A model generated the notes under the pieces. That model searched no databases, was not told the DNA's origin, and saw nothing but the letters and a program-made list of their open reading frames with translations. A stretch of DNA of 7,366 nucleotides from Methanobacterium sp. (GTDB taxonomy: Archaea; Methanobacteriota; Methanobacteria; Methanobacteriales; Methanobacteriaceae). Position 1 is the first letter of the stretch; every line of letters begins with the position of its first letter. Both the position numbers and the translations under genes were made by a program. Below are positions 1 to 7,366 of this stretch, piece by piece. Location: positions 1 through 7,366 of the forward strand of contig JAHRFX010000008.1 in assembly GCA_019084405.1 (NCBI GenBank), given 5' to 3'.

Positions 1-168
1 AAGGAATGTAACTAGATTATAAGCGAAAACCAAGCTTAATCGATTAACCTAATGAGATGTCTGCTTGTAATATTAACCGTAGGGACTACGGGGATTGCCT
101 TTAGTAAAATCAACACGTTAGTTGATGGATTAGGAATCCATTGACCTCTTTAGGTCATGGTAGTTCAA
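1..168 (+). mobile_element. Right end of an IS200/IS605-like (TnpB-type) element, partial
   Basis: The sequence left of about 168 does not belong to the broken gene that starts there. It ends in two tandem hairpins followed by GGTAGTTCAA, which resembles the right end of tnpB-carrying IS200/IS605 elements, where the 3' end of the guide (omega) RNA scaffold lies. Plus-strand frame 1 reads VGTTGIAFSKINTLVDGLG up to a TGA at 142-144, like a TnpB C-terminal tail, but it has stops at 13-15 (TAG) and 37-39 (TAA). The tnpB tail is therefore either decayed, or the true protein ends earlier and this is only guide-RNA DNA. The rest of the element is outside the window. Family assignment rests on recalled end features, so it is moderate. 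That a foreign end replaces the neighbouring gene's C-terminus is clearer. Confidence 0.5.
125..157 (+). ncRNA. Tandem hairpins at the element end, possible omega-RNA scaffold 3' end
   Basis: Two perfect hairpins lie back to back. ATGGATT (125-131) pairs with AATCCAT (135-141) around a 3-nt loop. TGACCT (142-147) pairs with AGGTCA (152-157) around a 4-nt CTTT loop. They lie about 11 nt inside the inferred insertion boundary at 168, the usual place for the folded right end that is both recognised for single-strand transposition and carried in the TnpB guide RNA. The hairpins are seen directly; the guide-RNA role is inference. If it is right, the guide would begin at about 169. Confidence 0.4.
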
Positions 169-731
169 TAAACAAAAGCGAATAGCCCTACCAATAGTTG
201 CATTGGGCAGGTTTCCGGGACCTAAATACCCTGTTTTGCTGTTGAATTCTAATTCATTCCGCACAGGACCATTTATGATGGTGCAAACCGCCACAGGATG
301 GGTGGTAGCATTTACTCCCGCCAGGTTGAATTTCTCATCACCCAGACCCATAACTGCTTTTTCCAGAAGGGGCATAAAATGGGGCAGACAGCCGGCCATG
401 ACTCCATTAATGGCAATTTTTTCCCGGGTCGCTTTTCCCTGGAGAGGGGGCAGGATAGCCAGTACTTCCTGGGGATCCCCTTTGGAGTATTGATAAAACA
501 TATTAACCCGGCTAAGGGTGGGGGTATAATTGGCAGACCATCAGTAAACTTTTTTTGATAAAAATCCAGGCTGATTTTTTCCACATCAGGATCCACCATT
601 ATCCTCTCTTTTTTATTGTAATCTGAATTTTCAGGCTGTCCGGTGCATTTAGAATCCTCAGATTCAGTTAAAATATCTTCAATTAAACACCCACAGGACT
701 TATCAACATTATCTGGAATCTTGTTGGACAT
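169..731 (-). pseudogene. UGSC-associated GLPxxPP protein, frameshifted and truncated
   Basis: The reading frame starts at ATG 731 behind GAGGAG, which overlaps the stop region of the upstream UGSC gene. It reads ...FTDGLPIIPP and then runs out of frame; the same protein resumes in another frame at about 510 as VNMFYQYSKGDPQEVLAILPP, then KIAINGVMAGC, NATTHPVAV, INGPV and GPGNLPNATIGRAI. Adding one base in the C-rich run (plus-strand 516-524) restores a continuous PPxLSRVNMF. The frame is then cut at LLN (about 169), where the mobile-element end begins. Family members, as I recall them, continue with a C-terminal part containing a GKYxxCIAENEE-like stretch, which is missing. The first 44 residues, including CGC, are an unusual extension; a second start at ATG 599 (after GAGAGG) would give a more typical N-terminus. 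Function is unknown; operon position suggests it worked with the UGSC protein. Two independent lesions make it almost certainly dead. Confidence 0.8.
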
Positions 732-740
732 GGAATCTCC

Positions 741-1262
741 TCAATCAGAGTTATACAGGATTTTTTCGATTTCAGGAATTATAAAATTTGTTTTTTCTTT
801 TACTTTCTCCTGGCCCAAACCGGCTATGGGGTGTGCAATTTCCACTATTCTTAAATCTGGAGCACCATGTGCCTGAGCCAGCTTACTGGCAAAAGGGGCA
901 AATTTATGGGAACAAATGGATAAGGTGGGCACTCCATCTTTTTCCAATCTTATGGCATCTAAAATAACCCAGGTGGCACATGAACCACAATCTCCCAGCG
1001 CCAGAATAGAAACATCCCCTTCAGCAGCTTTTTCAAGCTGTGATTTATTTGCACCAGCTCCTGCCGGCTTTTTAGATTCTATTACATCCATCTGCTTTAA
1101 CCTGGTTTTAATGAGATTTAATATTATATCTGCCCCTGGTTTGGTATTGTCAAAAAAAGATATTTGGTGGATAGGGGAAGGTATATCATTTAGAAGTATA
1201 TTTTCCTGGCTGGATTCAGCCAGGGGATCCAGAACTTCCTTTTCTACTAAATTAACCTTCAT
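741..1262 (-). CDS. UGSC-family protein, cysteine form (CGSC)
   Basis: This 173-residue soluble protein has the family's core motif at residues 91-98, DCGSCATW, where many homologues carry selenocysteine-Gly-Ser-Cys. Here the first position is an ordinary TGT cysteine (C92), with C95 as the second thiol. The motif is followed by LDAIRLEKDGVPTLSIC (101-117), in which homologues have a similar segment, then APDLRIVEIAHPIAGL (134-149). The CxxC-like pair suggests thiol-redox or thiol-nucleophile chemistry, but the family's reaction is not known to me. There is no signal peptide or membrane segment, so it should be cytoplasmic. The start is ATG with GTGAT four bases upstream. It lies 31 nt after lysS and 9 nt before the broken partner gene, so the three are probably cotranscribed. 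The gene has no visible lesion. Family assignment is from motif recognition and is fairly secure. Confidence 0.8.
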   Translation of the reverse strand: MKVNLVEKEVLDPLAESSQENILLNDIPSPIHQISFFDNTKPGADIILNLIKTRLKQMDVIESKKPAGAGANKSQLEKAAEGDVSILALGDCGSCATWVILDAIRLEKDGVPTLSICSHKFAPFASKLAQAHGAPDLRIVEIAHPIAGLGQEKVKEKTNFIIPEIEKILYNSD

Positions 1263-1293
1263 TTAAATCACAATAGTTGCAAATTTTCAAGAA

Positions 1294-2871
1294 CTATTCC
1301 TGCATCCTCAATCTTTTAATCACAAAATCCTTATCAAGAGATAATATAAATGAAGCTGCTCTTGGACCCATTTTTTTATTAATTATAACTCTGTAAAGTG
1401 CTTGAAATGCTTTTTGAGGTTTTAAATCATATTTTCTCAATATGGTGTACATTTCGTCATGCAACTCCTCAGGATTTAGATTTCTTTCTTCCAGTAGAGT
1501 GGCCATATCCCTTAAAAAACTTCCCTGTTCTGAAGACAATGTTACCGGAGGTATTTTTTCCTGGACCTGGAACTTTACAAATGGAGGGGCATATTTATCC
1601 AGCCAATTTTTAACCTGGGTAACTCTTTTATCTAACTGCTCTTTTTGAGAATCAGATAAATCTTCAAAAGATAGGCTTGCCATTTTATCACTTAACTGGG
1701 AATTCCTCTTTAGTATCTGGTATATATTTTCCAGGTCATCTCCTGCTATCTGGTGGGCCACGGTGAGGAATCGGTAGGAAGGTCTAAATGGTAATTCAGT
1801 ATGGTTTTGAATTTGGGACACCTGGTATATTTTTTTAAGCTTTTTTTCTTCCTTTTCTGATGCAGCCTGCTCTTCTCCAAAGTAAATCTGCTCCACCCTA
1901 TCAAACTGCTCAACGAAATCCAGAAACGGCATTTCTGGACTGAAATCTTTATGTTTCATTGGTTTGCTACGGAATAGGAAGTAATAAAGGCTTTCAGCAG
2001 GTCCAATTTCCAGCCACTCTCCAGGGGTGAAAAATACTCCCTGAGATTTACTCATAGCATCTCCTTTAAGAGTAATCCACTCATAAGGAACAGGATAAGG
2101 TGATTTATAATCAAAAATTTCCCTGGAAATGATGCTACTCACATCATAGGATCCTCCGCTGGCGGCGTGGTCTTTTCCAAATGGTTCGCAGGTTATATTA
2201 AAAATTTTCCAGCGGGCAGCCCATTCCACCCTCCAGGTTAATTTTCCATCCCCTGATTTTATATCCATGGTACCATCAAATCCACAACTACAGCGATAAG
2301 AAATCTCATCCTCCTGATAACTGTAGGCATAAGGGGTATTAACCCGTCCGCAATCTTTACATATGGGGTTATATGGTAACCAATCTTCTTTTAATGGGGT
2401 TTCACGATATTTATTAAATATTTCCCTGATTTCAGGAGCTTTTTCAAGTGATTTTCGTATGTAATCGTCGTAAAGGCCATCTTTATACATCTGAGCCCCG
2501 GAATAAGCCTCCAATTCTATGCCAAAATCATCCAGGGTGTCCAGGAATGGTTTCTGGAAGTGTTCCACAAAACTTTCACAGCATCCTTCCGGGCAGGGTA
2601 TCTGGGAATAAGGCAACCCCAGGTATTTTTCGTAACTTTCTGGAAGAGGATAAGGAACCTTACGCAGGGGGTCATGGTCATCTGCTATCCATATGGTTCT
2701 GGATGAACTTTCATTATTAATAAGAGCCTTGCTTACTGCATTAGCTATAAAAACATCACAAGAGTTTCCAATATGTATTGATCCAGAAATGGATGTGCCA
2801 CTGGCTACTACGTGATTATCAACATCCCAATCTTTTAATTCATCTGCTATCCTTTCAATCCAGTGTTTCAA
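1294..2871 (-). CDS. lysS: Lysyl-tRNA synthetase, class I
   Basis: It charges tRNA-Lys with lysine using ATP, in the cytoplasm. At 525 residues it is the usual size of the archaeal class I enzyme, which is unrelated to the class II LysRS of most bacteria and eukaryotes. The Rossmann catalytic domain carries the HIGH-type signature GSIHIGN (residues 30-36) and the KMSKS-type loop AMSKSQG (272-278). Between them lie a probable zinc-binding insert, C171/C174 and C194/C196, and the WRVEWAARW block (213-221). The C-terminal part (from about 330) is the helical anticodon-binding region. The start is TTG at 2871-2869, supported by AGGTGAT four bases upstream (2876-2882). It is the first gene of the likely lysS, UGSC, GLPxxPP operon. 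Confidence 0.96.
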   Translation of the reverse strand: MKHWIERIADELKDWDVDNHVVASGTSISGSIHIGNSCDVFIANAVSKALINNESSSRTIWIADDHDPLRKVPYPLPESYEKYLGLPYSQIPCPEGCCESFVEHFQKPFLDTLDDFGIELEAYSGAQMYKDGLYDDYIRKSLEKAPEIREIFNKYRETPLKEDWLPYNPICKDCGRVNTPYAYSYQEDEISYRCSCGFDGTMDIKSGDGKLTWRVEWAARWKIFNITCEPFGKDHAASGGSYDVSSIISREIFDYKSPYPVPYEWITLKGDAMSKSQGVFFTPGEWLEIGPAESLYYFLFRSKPMKHKDFSPEMPFLDFVEQFDRVEQIYFGEEQAASEKEEKKLKKIYQVSQIQNHTELPFRPSYRFLTVAHQIAGDDLENIYQILKRNSQLSDKMASLSFEDLSDSQKEQLDKRVTQVKNWLDKYAPPFVKFQVQEKIPPVTLSSEQGSFLRDMATLLEERNLNPEELHDEMYTILRKYDLKPQKAFQALYRVIINKKMGPRAASFILSLDKDFVIKRLRMQE

Positions 2872-2875
2872 TTAA

Positions 2876-2881
2876 ATCACC
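2876..2881 (-). promoter_or_regulatory. Ribosome-binding site fixing the TTG start of lysS
   Basis: GGTGAT, complementary to the 16S rRNA 3' end (AUCACC), lies four bases before TTG. The same core precedes thiC (4543-4548) and pfkB (5785-5790). A five-base form, GTGAT, precedes the UGSC gene (1267-1271). Confidence 0.8.
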
Positions 2882-2897
2882 TTGTTTTTAGAGTAAA

Positions 2898-2910
2898 TAA
2901 TATAAATATT
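2898..2910 (-). promoter_or_regulatory. TATA-like box upstream of lysS
   Basis: On the minus strand this reads AATATTTATATTA, an archaeal TATA-like sequence. It is only about 20-30 bp from the ribosome-binding site, so it would give an almost leaderless transcript. A further candidate, GATTTATAATG at about 3026-3036, would give a leader of some 130 nt that includes the inverted repeat at 2923-2958. I cannot decide between them. Confidence 0.35.
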
Positions 2911-2922
2911 CCCTACCCTACT

Positions 2923-2958
2923 TAAAAGGGCAGGTTCTAATCTCTTTAGCCCCTTTTA
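2923..2958 (-). repeat. 8-bp perfect inverted repeat in the lysS upstream region
   Basis: TAAAAGGG (2923-2930) and CCCTTTTA (2951-2958) are exact reverse complements separated by 20 nt. The element lies 52-87 bp before the lysS start, within a patch richer in G and C than the surrounding spacer. It could be an operator or a leader hairpin; no known motif is recognised. Confidence 0.4.
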
Positions 2959-3185
2959 GTTAAAACAGTTTAATAATTATTTTAGTCTATTGGCCGGGGC
3001 ACTAAAAATAATCCTGTAAATATCATTATAAATCTATTTTATTTTAATATTATGTTATTATGAAAGAGTCAACTGGTAGGGGTTTAAGTACAAACTATAC
3101 ATTTTTTAAGGCCCTTGGAATAATATCGGATTTATATATTTATTTATAGAAAATAAAGAATATAAAAATAATATTTGTTTAAAAT

Positions 3186-3237
3186 AATTCCTTTTAAAAA
3201 GAATTAAATAAAAATAAAAATAGTTTAATTAATTAAA
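3186..3237 (-). terminator. U-rich terminator downstream of thiC
   Basis: Directly after the thiC stop the minus strand reads a T-rich tract with runs TATTTTTATTTTTATTT (3207-3223). It is followed by a near-perfect 20-bp palindrome (3186-3205, AATTC..GAATT, one mismatched pair). Archaeal polymerases terminate on U-runs, so this is a plausible thiC terminator, perhaps with a hairpin. Confidence 0.5.
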
Positions 3238-4539
<1,302 letters not shown>

Positions 4540-4657
4540 AGAATCACCATGTATTTTTTAATATTTTTACCCTTAGCTTTTTCTTGATAATTATAATCAA
4601 AATCATCAAAGCCTAACTATGTTGAATCAAAATTTATCAATATATTCTAATAACGAA

Positions 4658-4687
4658 ATGATAGTATCCTATTTAATATACTATCAT
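4658..4687 (-). repeat. 10-bp perfect inverted repeat upstream of thiC, candidate operator or leader hairpin
   Basis: ATGATAGTAT (4658-4667) and ATACTATCAT (4678-4687) are exact reverse complements around a 10-nt spacer. The element ends 118 bp before the thiC start. If transcription starts about 25 bp past the TATA-like palindrome at 4744-4755, it lies in the 5' leader; if the AT-rich spacer (TTAAATA on the minus strand) acts as the TATA box, it would flank the promoter as an operator. No bacterial-type TPP riboswitch sequence is visible here. Binding by a thiamine-responsive archaeal repressor (ThiR type) is a guess. Confidence 0.5.
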
Positions 4688-4743
4688 GATTTCATTTTTA
4701 AATATTCTATTTCTTAATAAAAGATATACTGTTTTAATTTTCC

Positions 4744-4755
4744 TTTATATATAAA
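4744..4755 (-). promoter_or_regulatory. TATA-like box upstream of thiC
   Basis: TTTATATATAAA is a perfect 12-bp palindrome and matches the archaeal TATA consensus on either strand. Used toward thiC it predicts a leader of about 180 nt containing the inverted repeat at 4658-4687. Confidence 0.4.
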
Positions 4756-4866
4756 TAAAATGATTCTACACAAAGGCTAGTTTATAGTTATTAATTCATT
4801 ATATATTAACAATAGTTATAGTAACTAATCGCTATTAGCAGAATACCTCCAACCAAAAATAATATA

Positions 4867-5781
4867 CTAAACTTTTTTTCCCTCCATACGACTTTTAACC
4901 ATATCGTAATTTGGAACATTGGTTTGACAACCTTCAGCTTCAATAATAAAAGAAGCCACAGCTGATGCAAATCTTCCACAGTATTCTAAATTATTATCCT
5001 CTAAATAGGCCGTTATAAAACCCGCCCGGTAGGAATCACCGGCACCGGTAGGGTCCTGCACCACACTTTTTGTGGCATATATCTTAATTTTTTCAGGAGC
5101 ATAAATGGTGCTCCCCCGGGAACCATAGGTCTTAACCACAATTTCCGGACCATTTTGCATTATCTCCTTTAGACTCATCCCCAGAGTATTTTTTATGCGA
5201 TCAATTTCAAAATGGTTGCCAAATAATATGTTACATAACCCCACCACTTCTTTTAACTCCTGGGGGGAATACATGTAAAGGTCCTGGCCAGGATCAAAAG
5301 AAATTAATTTTCCATGTTCCCGGGCCATCTCACCACATCTACGGTTGAACTGGGGATTTCCAGTTGCTAAATGTATAGCCTTTGTTTTATTAATTGACTT
5401 AACTGGCACCTCTGAATCTTTGAAGTTTTTAGCAGCCCCCCAGTAAAAATAACTTATCTGATCGTCATTAGAATTGGTTAAAACAAAAGCAGTGGGGGTT
5501 GTGTCGTTTTCCACCACTATCATATCTACCGTGTCAATTCCCAGCTTATCTAAGATTAACTGATATTCTGACCCGGCAAAATCACCACCTACAGCAGACA
5601 CCAGGGAGGTATTAAGCCCTAATCTGGATCCAACTACTGCTACATTAGCAGCAGCTCCGCCGTGCAGGTGTTTCATTTTTTCTATGGCAGTGGAGGAGTT
5701 AGGATCAGGAAACTCCCCTACCTGGATAATATAATCAAAAGCAGTGTGGCCAATTGCCAGTAAATCCCTTTTTTCACTCAA
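4867..5781 (-). CDS. PfkB-family sugar or nucleoside kinase
   Basis: It transfers the ATP gamma-phosphate to a sugar or nucleoside hydroxyl. The 304-residue length and all family signatures fit the ribokinase/PfkB fold: the N-terminal GG motif GGAAANVA (41-48), FDPG (162-165), the NxxE metal motif N189-HF-E192, and the C-terminal anion-hole motif DPTGAGDSYRAGF (243-255) with catalytic base D249. Substrate cannot be read from the motifs. The archaeal relative I know best is the broad-specificity nucleoside kinase of Methanocaldococcus jannaschii (MJ0406), so a nucleoside kinase is a reasonable first guess, with ribokinase or another sugar kinase as alternatives. The start is TTG at 5781-5779 with GGTGAT three bases upstream. 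It follows the regulator gene by 145 bp and has its own promoter-like element (5832-5846), so regulation by its neighbour is plausible. Confidence 0.9.
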   Translation of the reverse strand: MSEKRDLLAIGHTAFDYIIQVGEFPDPNSSTAIEKMKHLHGGAAANVAVVGSRLGLNTSLVSAVGGDFAGSEYQLILDKLGIDTVDMIVVENDTTPTAFVLTNSNDDQISYFYWGAAKNFKDSEVPVKSINKTKAIHLATGNPQFNRRCGEMAREHGKLISFDPGQDLYMYSPQELKEVVGLCNILFGNHFEIDRIKNTLGMSLKEIMQNGPEIVVKTYGSRGSTIYAPEKIKIYATKSVVQDPTGAGDSYRAGFITAYLEDNNLEYCGRFASAVASFIIEAEGCQTNVPNYDMVKSRMEGKKV

Positions 5782-5831
5782 TAAATCACCGGCCCTATGT
5801 TGGTTTTATAACTACTTAAAATTTTTCTAAC

Positions 5832-5846
5832 GACTTTAAAATAAGA
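5832..5846. promoter_or_regulatory. Shared 15-bp element upstream of pfkB
   Basis: The plus strand reads GACTTTAAAATAAGA, 51-65 bp before the pfkB start codon. The identical 15-mer occurs in the other orientation 51-65 bp before the regulator start (6841-6855). The AT core (TTTAAAAT) and the distance fit a TATA box about 25 bp upstream of the transcript start. The exact match beyond the core suggests a shared operator. Confidence 0.5.
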
Positions 5847-5926
5847 CTATAAACTGGTTAAATTAATTAAAAATTTCATAAATCGCTTTTTAGTATGAAT
5901 GTCTAAATGAGGTAAATAAATAAAAG

Positions 5927-6790
5927 TTATAATGGCCCAAATCCCTGCTTTTCCACAATTTTCTGCCCCGGACCAAGTATATAGGTAATAAATTCTTCTA
6001 TCTTTGGATTAAAGCCTCTAAAATTCACCAGGCTAATAATGTGGCGTGTTTCCTCTTTTAGTAAATCTTCACCCTGAAAAAAACTACCATTAAGGAAAGT
6101 ATGTAAATTTTTTGAGTTTTTAACCATTTTAAAGGCTTCGTAAGGGGATTTGGCCTCGTTATAAATTTCAAATGGTATGGAATCATCTTCCAGAGTTTTC
6201 CATGCCAGTCTCTGGGATGAACTGGAAACAGCCACAAATTTTCCATTTTTAAGCTCTTTAATATCACTTACTTCACATCCTGGACTGGATACCAGTACTA
6301 AGTAATCATAAGCAATGGGGGTAAAATCTAAATCATTTTGAAATGCCAGAAGAGGATCATCCAGGCTCATAATATCTAAAAAATCTTTTTTGGCCAGATA
6401 GAAAGCACTTTCATCGTCGCTGCTGTAACATGATACTTCTAAACCACTCTCTGAAGCCAAAACCTCTAAAAGTCCGGATGAAATATGGCCGCCGCTAATT
6501 AAAAGGCGATCACTATCTTTAATTCTACTAACATACCGGTTATATTGTTCCAGTATATTTATTCCTTCTGGGGTTAGTTCAGACCCGGCTCCTGTTGCTT
6601 TTAATATCTGAAAACCTAATTTGTTCTCAGCATCCAGGATGCGTCTATTTAAAACCGCAGGGGAAACTCCCAATTTAATGGCGGCTTTTCTTTGGGACCA
6701 TGTTTTGGATACGCATTTTAAAGTCTGAAAAAACTTGTAATTAAATTCATGGCCATTTATATTCATTCCCAGGTGAGGATAAAACTCCAT
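5927..6790 (-). CDS. LysR/ModE-type transcriptional regulator with PBP-like sensor domain
   Basis: The 287-residue protein begins with a winged helix-turn-helix of LysR/ModE type (about 15-90): FFQTLKCVSKTWSQRKAA, then GVSPAVLNRRI as recognition helix and LTPEGINILEQY closing the wing. The remainder (about 95-287) looks like a periplasmic-binding-protein-like ligand domain of the kind fused to ModE-like DNA-binding domains: SGGHISSGLLEVLA, FYLAKKDFLDIMSLDD and a C-terminal GPGQKIVEKQGFGPL. In such proteins the ligand is often molybdate or tungstate, but the ligand here cannot be assigned. There is no signal peptide, so it acts in the cytoplasm. The start ATG 6790 is preceded by GGTGC, a weaker ribosome-binding site than in its neighbours. 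It lies upstream of pfkB in the same direction and shares a promoter element with it, which suggests autoregulation and control of pfkB. Confidence 0.8.
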   Translation of the reverse strand: MEFYPHLGMNINGHEFNYKFFQTLKCVSKTWSQRKAAIKLGVSPAVLNRRILDAENKLGFQILKATGAGSELTPEGINILEQYNRYVSRIKDSDRLLISGGHISSGLLEVLASESGLEVSCYSSDDESAFYLAKKDFLDIMSLDDPLLAFQNDLDFTPIAYDYLVLVSSPGCEVSDIKELKNGKFVAVSSSSQRLAWKTLEDDSIPFEIYNEAKSPYEAFKMVKNSKNLHTFLNGSFFQGEDLLKEETRHIISLVNFRGFNPKIEEFITYILGPGQKIVEKQGFGPL

Positions 6791-6840
6791 AAAGCACCAT
6801 ACCTTTTATTTTTACAATAAATTCGAAACTTCAGTAATTT

Positions 6841-6855
6841 TCTTATTTTAAAGTC
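6841..6855. promoter_or_regulatory. Shared 15-bp element upstream of the regulator gene
   Basis: The minus strand reads GACTTTAAAATAAGA, an exact inverted copy of 5832-5846, and starts 51 bp before the regulator start codon as the other copy does before pfkB. The bases just 5' of it (TTAACA) also resemble those of the other copy (CTAAC). Confidence 0.5.
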
Positions 6856-6916
6856 TGTTAATTATCAAGAGGCCCTACTAAAAAATAAATATAGGACTTG
6901 CAGATATATTATGCTG

Positions 6917-6924
6917 TTTATATA
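6917..6924 (-). promoter_or_regulatory. Alternative TATA-like box upstream of the regulator
   Basis: The minus strand reads TATATAAA, a good archaeal TATA match, which would start transcription about 100 nt before the ATG. A perfect palindrome, TTACATGTAA (6952-6961), lies about 28 bp further upstream and could be a binding site. Both are weak calls in AT-rich DNA. Confidence 0.3.
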
Positions 6925-6985
6925 TTGGATAATAGAATGATTATAACCGTATTACATGTAACTTAATTTCTCTTAATTTACTTTA

Positions 6986-7366
<381 letters not shown>

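Larger units (their letters stand above)
2882..3185. other. AT-rich spacer between thiC and lysS, no gene seen
   Basis: The 366-bp gap between thiC and lysS holds the lysS promoter candidates, the inverted repeat at 2923-2958 and, at its right end, the thiC terminator. A short GC-rich patch (about 2990-3000, GGCCGGGGC) stands out from the AT-rich surroundings without an identifiable role. I found no convincing small gene or RNA in it. Confidence 0.6.
4540..4866. other. Spacer between pfkB and thiC
   Basis: This 327-bp AT-rich gap carries the thiC promoter candidate, its inverted repeat and ribosome-binding site. Close to the pfkB end are two small dyads: TAGTTA/TAACTA at 4813-4827 and CTAAT/ATTAG at 4825-4838. 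A short minus-strand frame (4806-4919) that overlaps the pfkB end encodes a hydrophobic segment and is discussed as a finding. No other gene is supported. Confidence 0.55.

Noticed and set aside
13..15. TAG as pyrrolysine in the tnpB-like frame
   Set aside because: A second stop, TAA, follows at 37-39 and nothing else suggests pyrrolysine use; decay or non-coding status is simpler.
203..558. Plus-strand open frames over the broken partner gene
   Set aside because: They are antisense shadows of the conserved minus-strand frames and resemble no protein family.
979..990. Selenocysteine at the UGSC motif
   Set aside because: The codon is TGT, not TGA, and the frame is continuous, so the protein uses cysteine.
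4540..4866. TPP riboswitch before thiC
   Set aside because: No TPP-aptamer core sequence is recognisable on the minus strand; the region is almost entirely AT with one simple dyad.

Overview
The window looks like chromosome of a mesophilic methanogenic archaeon of the Methanobacterium type. The support is: a class I lysyl-tRNA synthetase, a short archaeal-type ThiC, AT-rich spacers with TATA-like boxes, U-rich terminators, and GGTGAT ribosome-binding sites 3-4 nt before starts that include two TTG codons. The lineage is inferred from gene content; no marker gene is present. All intact genes lie on the minus strand, so transcription runs from high to low coordinates.

Region by region, in transcription order: (a) 7003-7366 holds two 5'-truncated copies of one transposase gene pointing away from each other, forming a 127-bp inverted repeat with a 79-bp spacer. 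(b) 5927-6790 encodes a LysR/ModE-type DNA-binding protein with a periplasmic-binding-protein-like sensor domain. (c) 4867-5781 encodes a PfkB-family sugar or nucleoside kinase. Regulator and kinase each have the same 15-bp AT-rich element at the same distance (51 bp) before the start codon, in opposite orientation. (d) 3238-4539 encodes a ThiC-family protein behind a 327-bp leader with a 10-bp perfect inverted repeat. (e) 2871 down to about 169 is a probable operon: lysS, then a UGSC-family protein (CGSC form), then its probable partner of the GLPxxPP type. The partner is broken twice, by a single-base frameshift and by the end of an IS200/IS605-like element that replaces its C-terminus. (f) 1-168 is the right end of that element, with two tandem hairpins and a decayed tnpB-like frame.

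Functionally, lysS is housekeeping. ThiC makes the thiamine pyrimidine, although its usual substrate-binding DGLR segment reads NAMR, so a paralogous role such as benzimidazole synthesis for cobamide is possible. The UGSC protein belongs to a family of unknown, probably thiol-redox, function and is left apparently without an intact partner. The regulator and kinase may form one control unit. The points most worth a second look are the broken UGSC pair, the atypical ThiC, the shared promoter element and the head-to-head transposase remnants.
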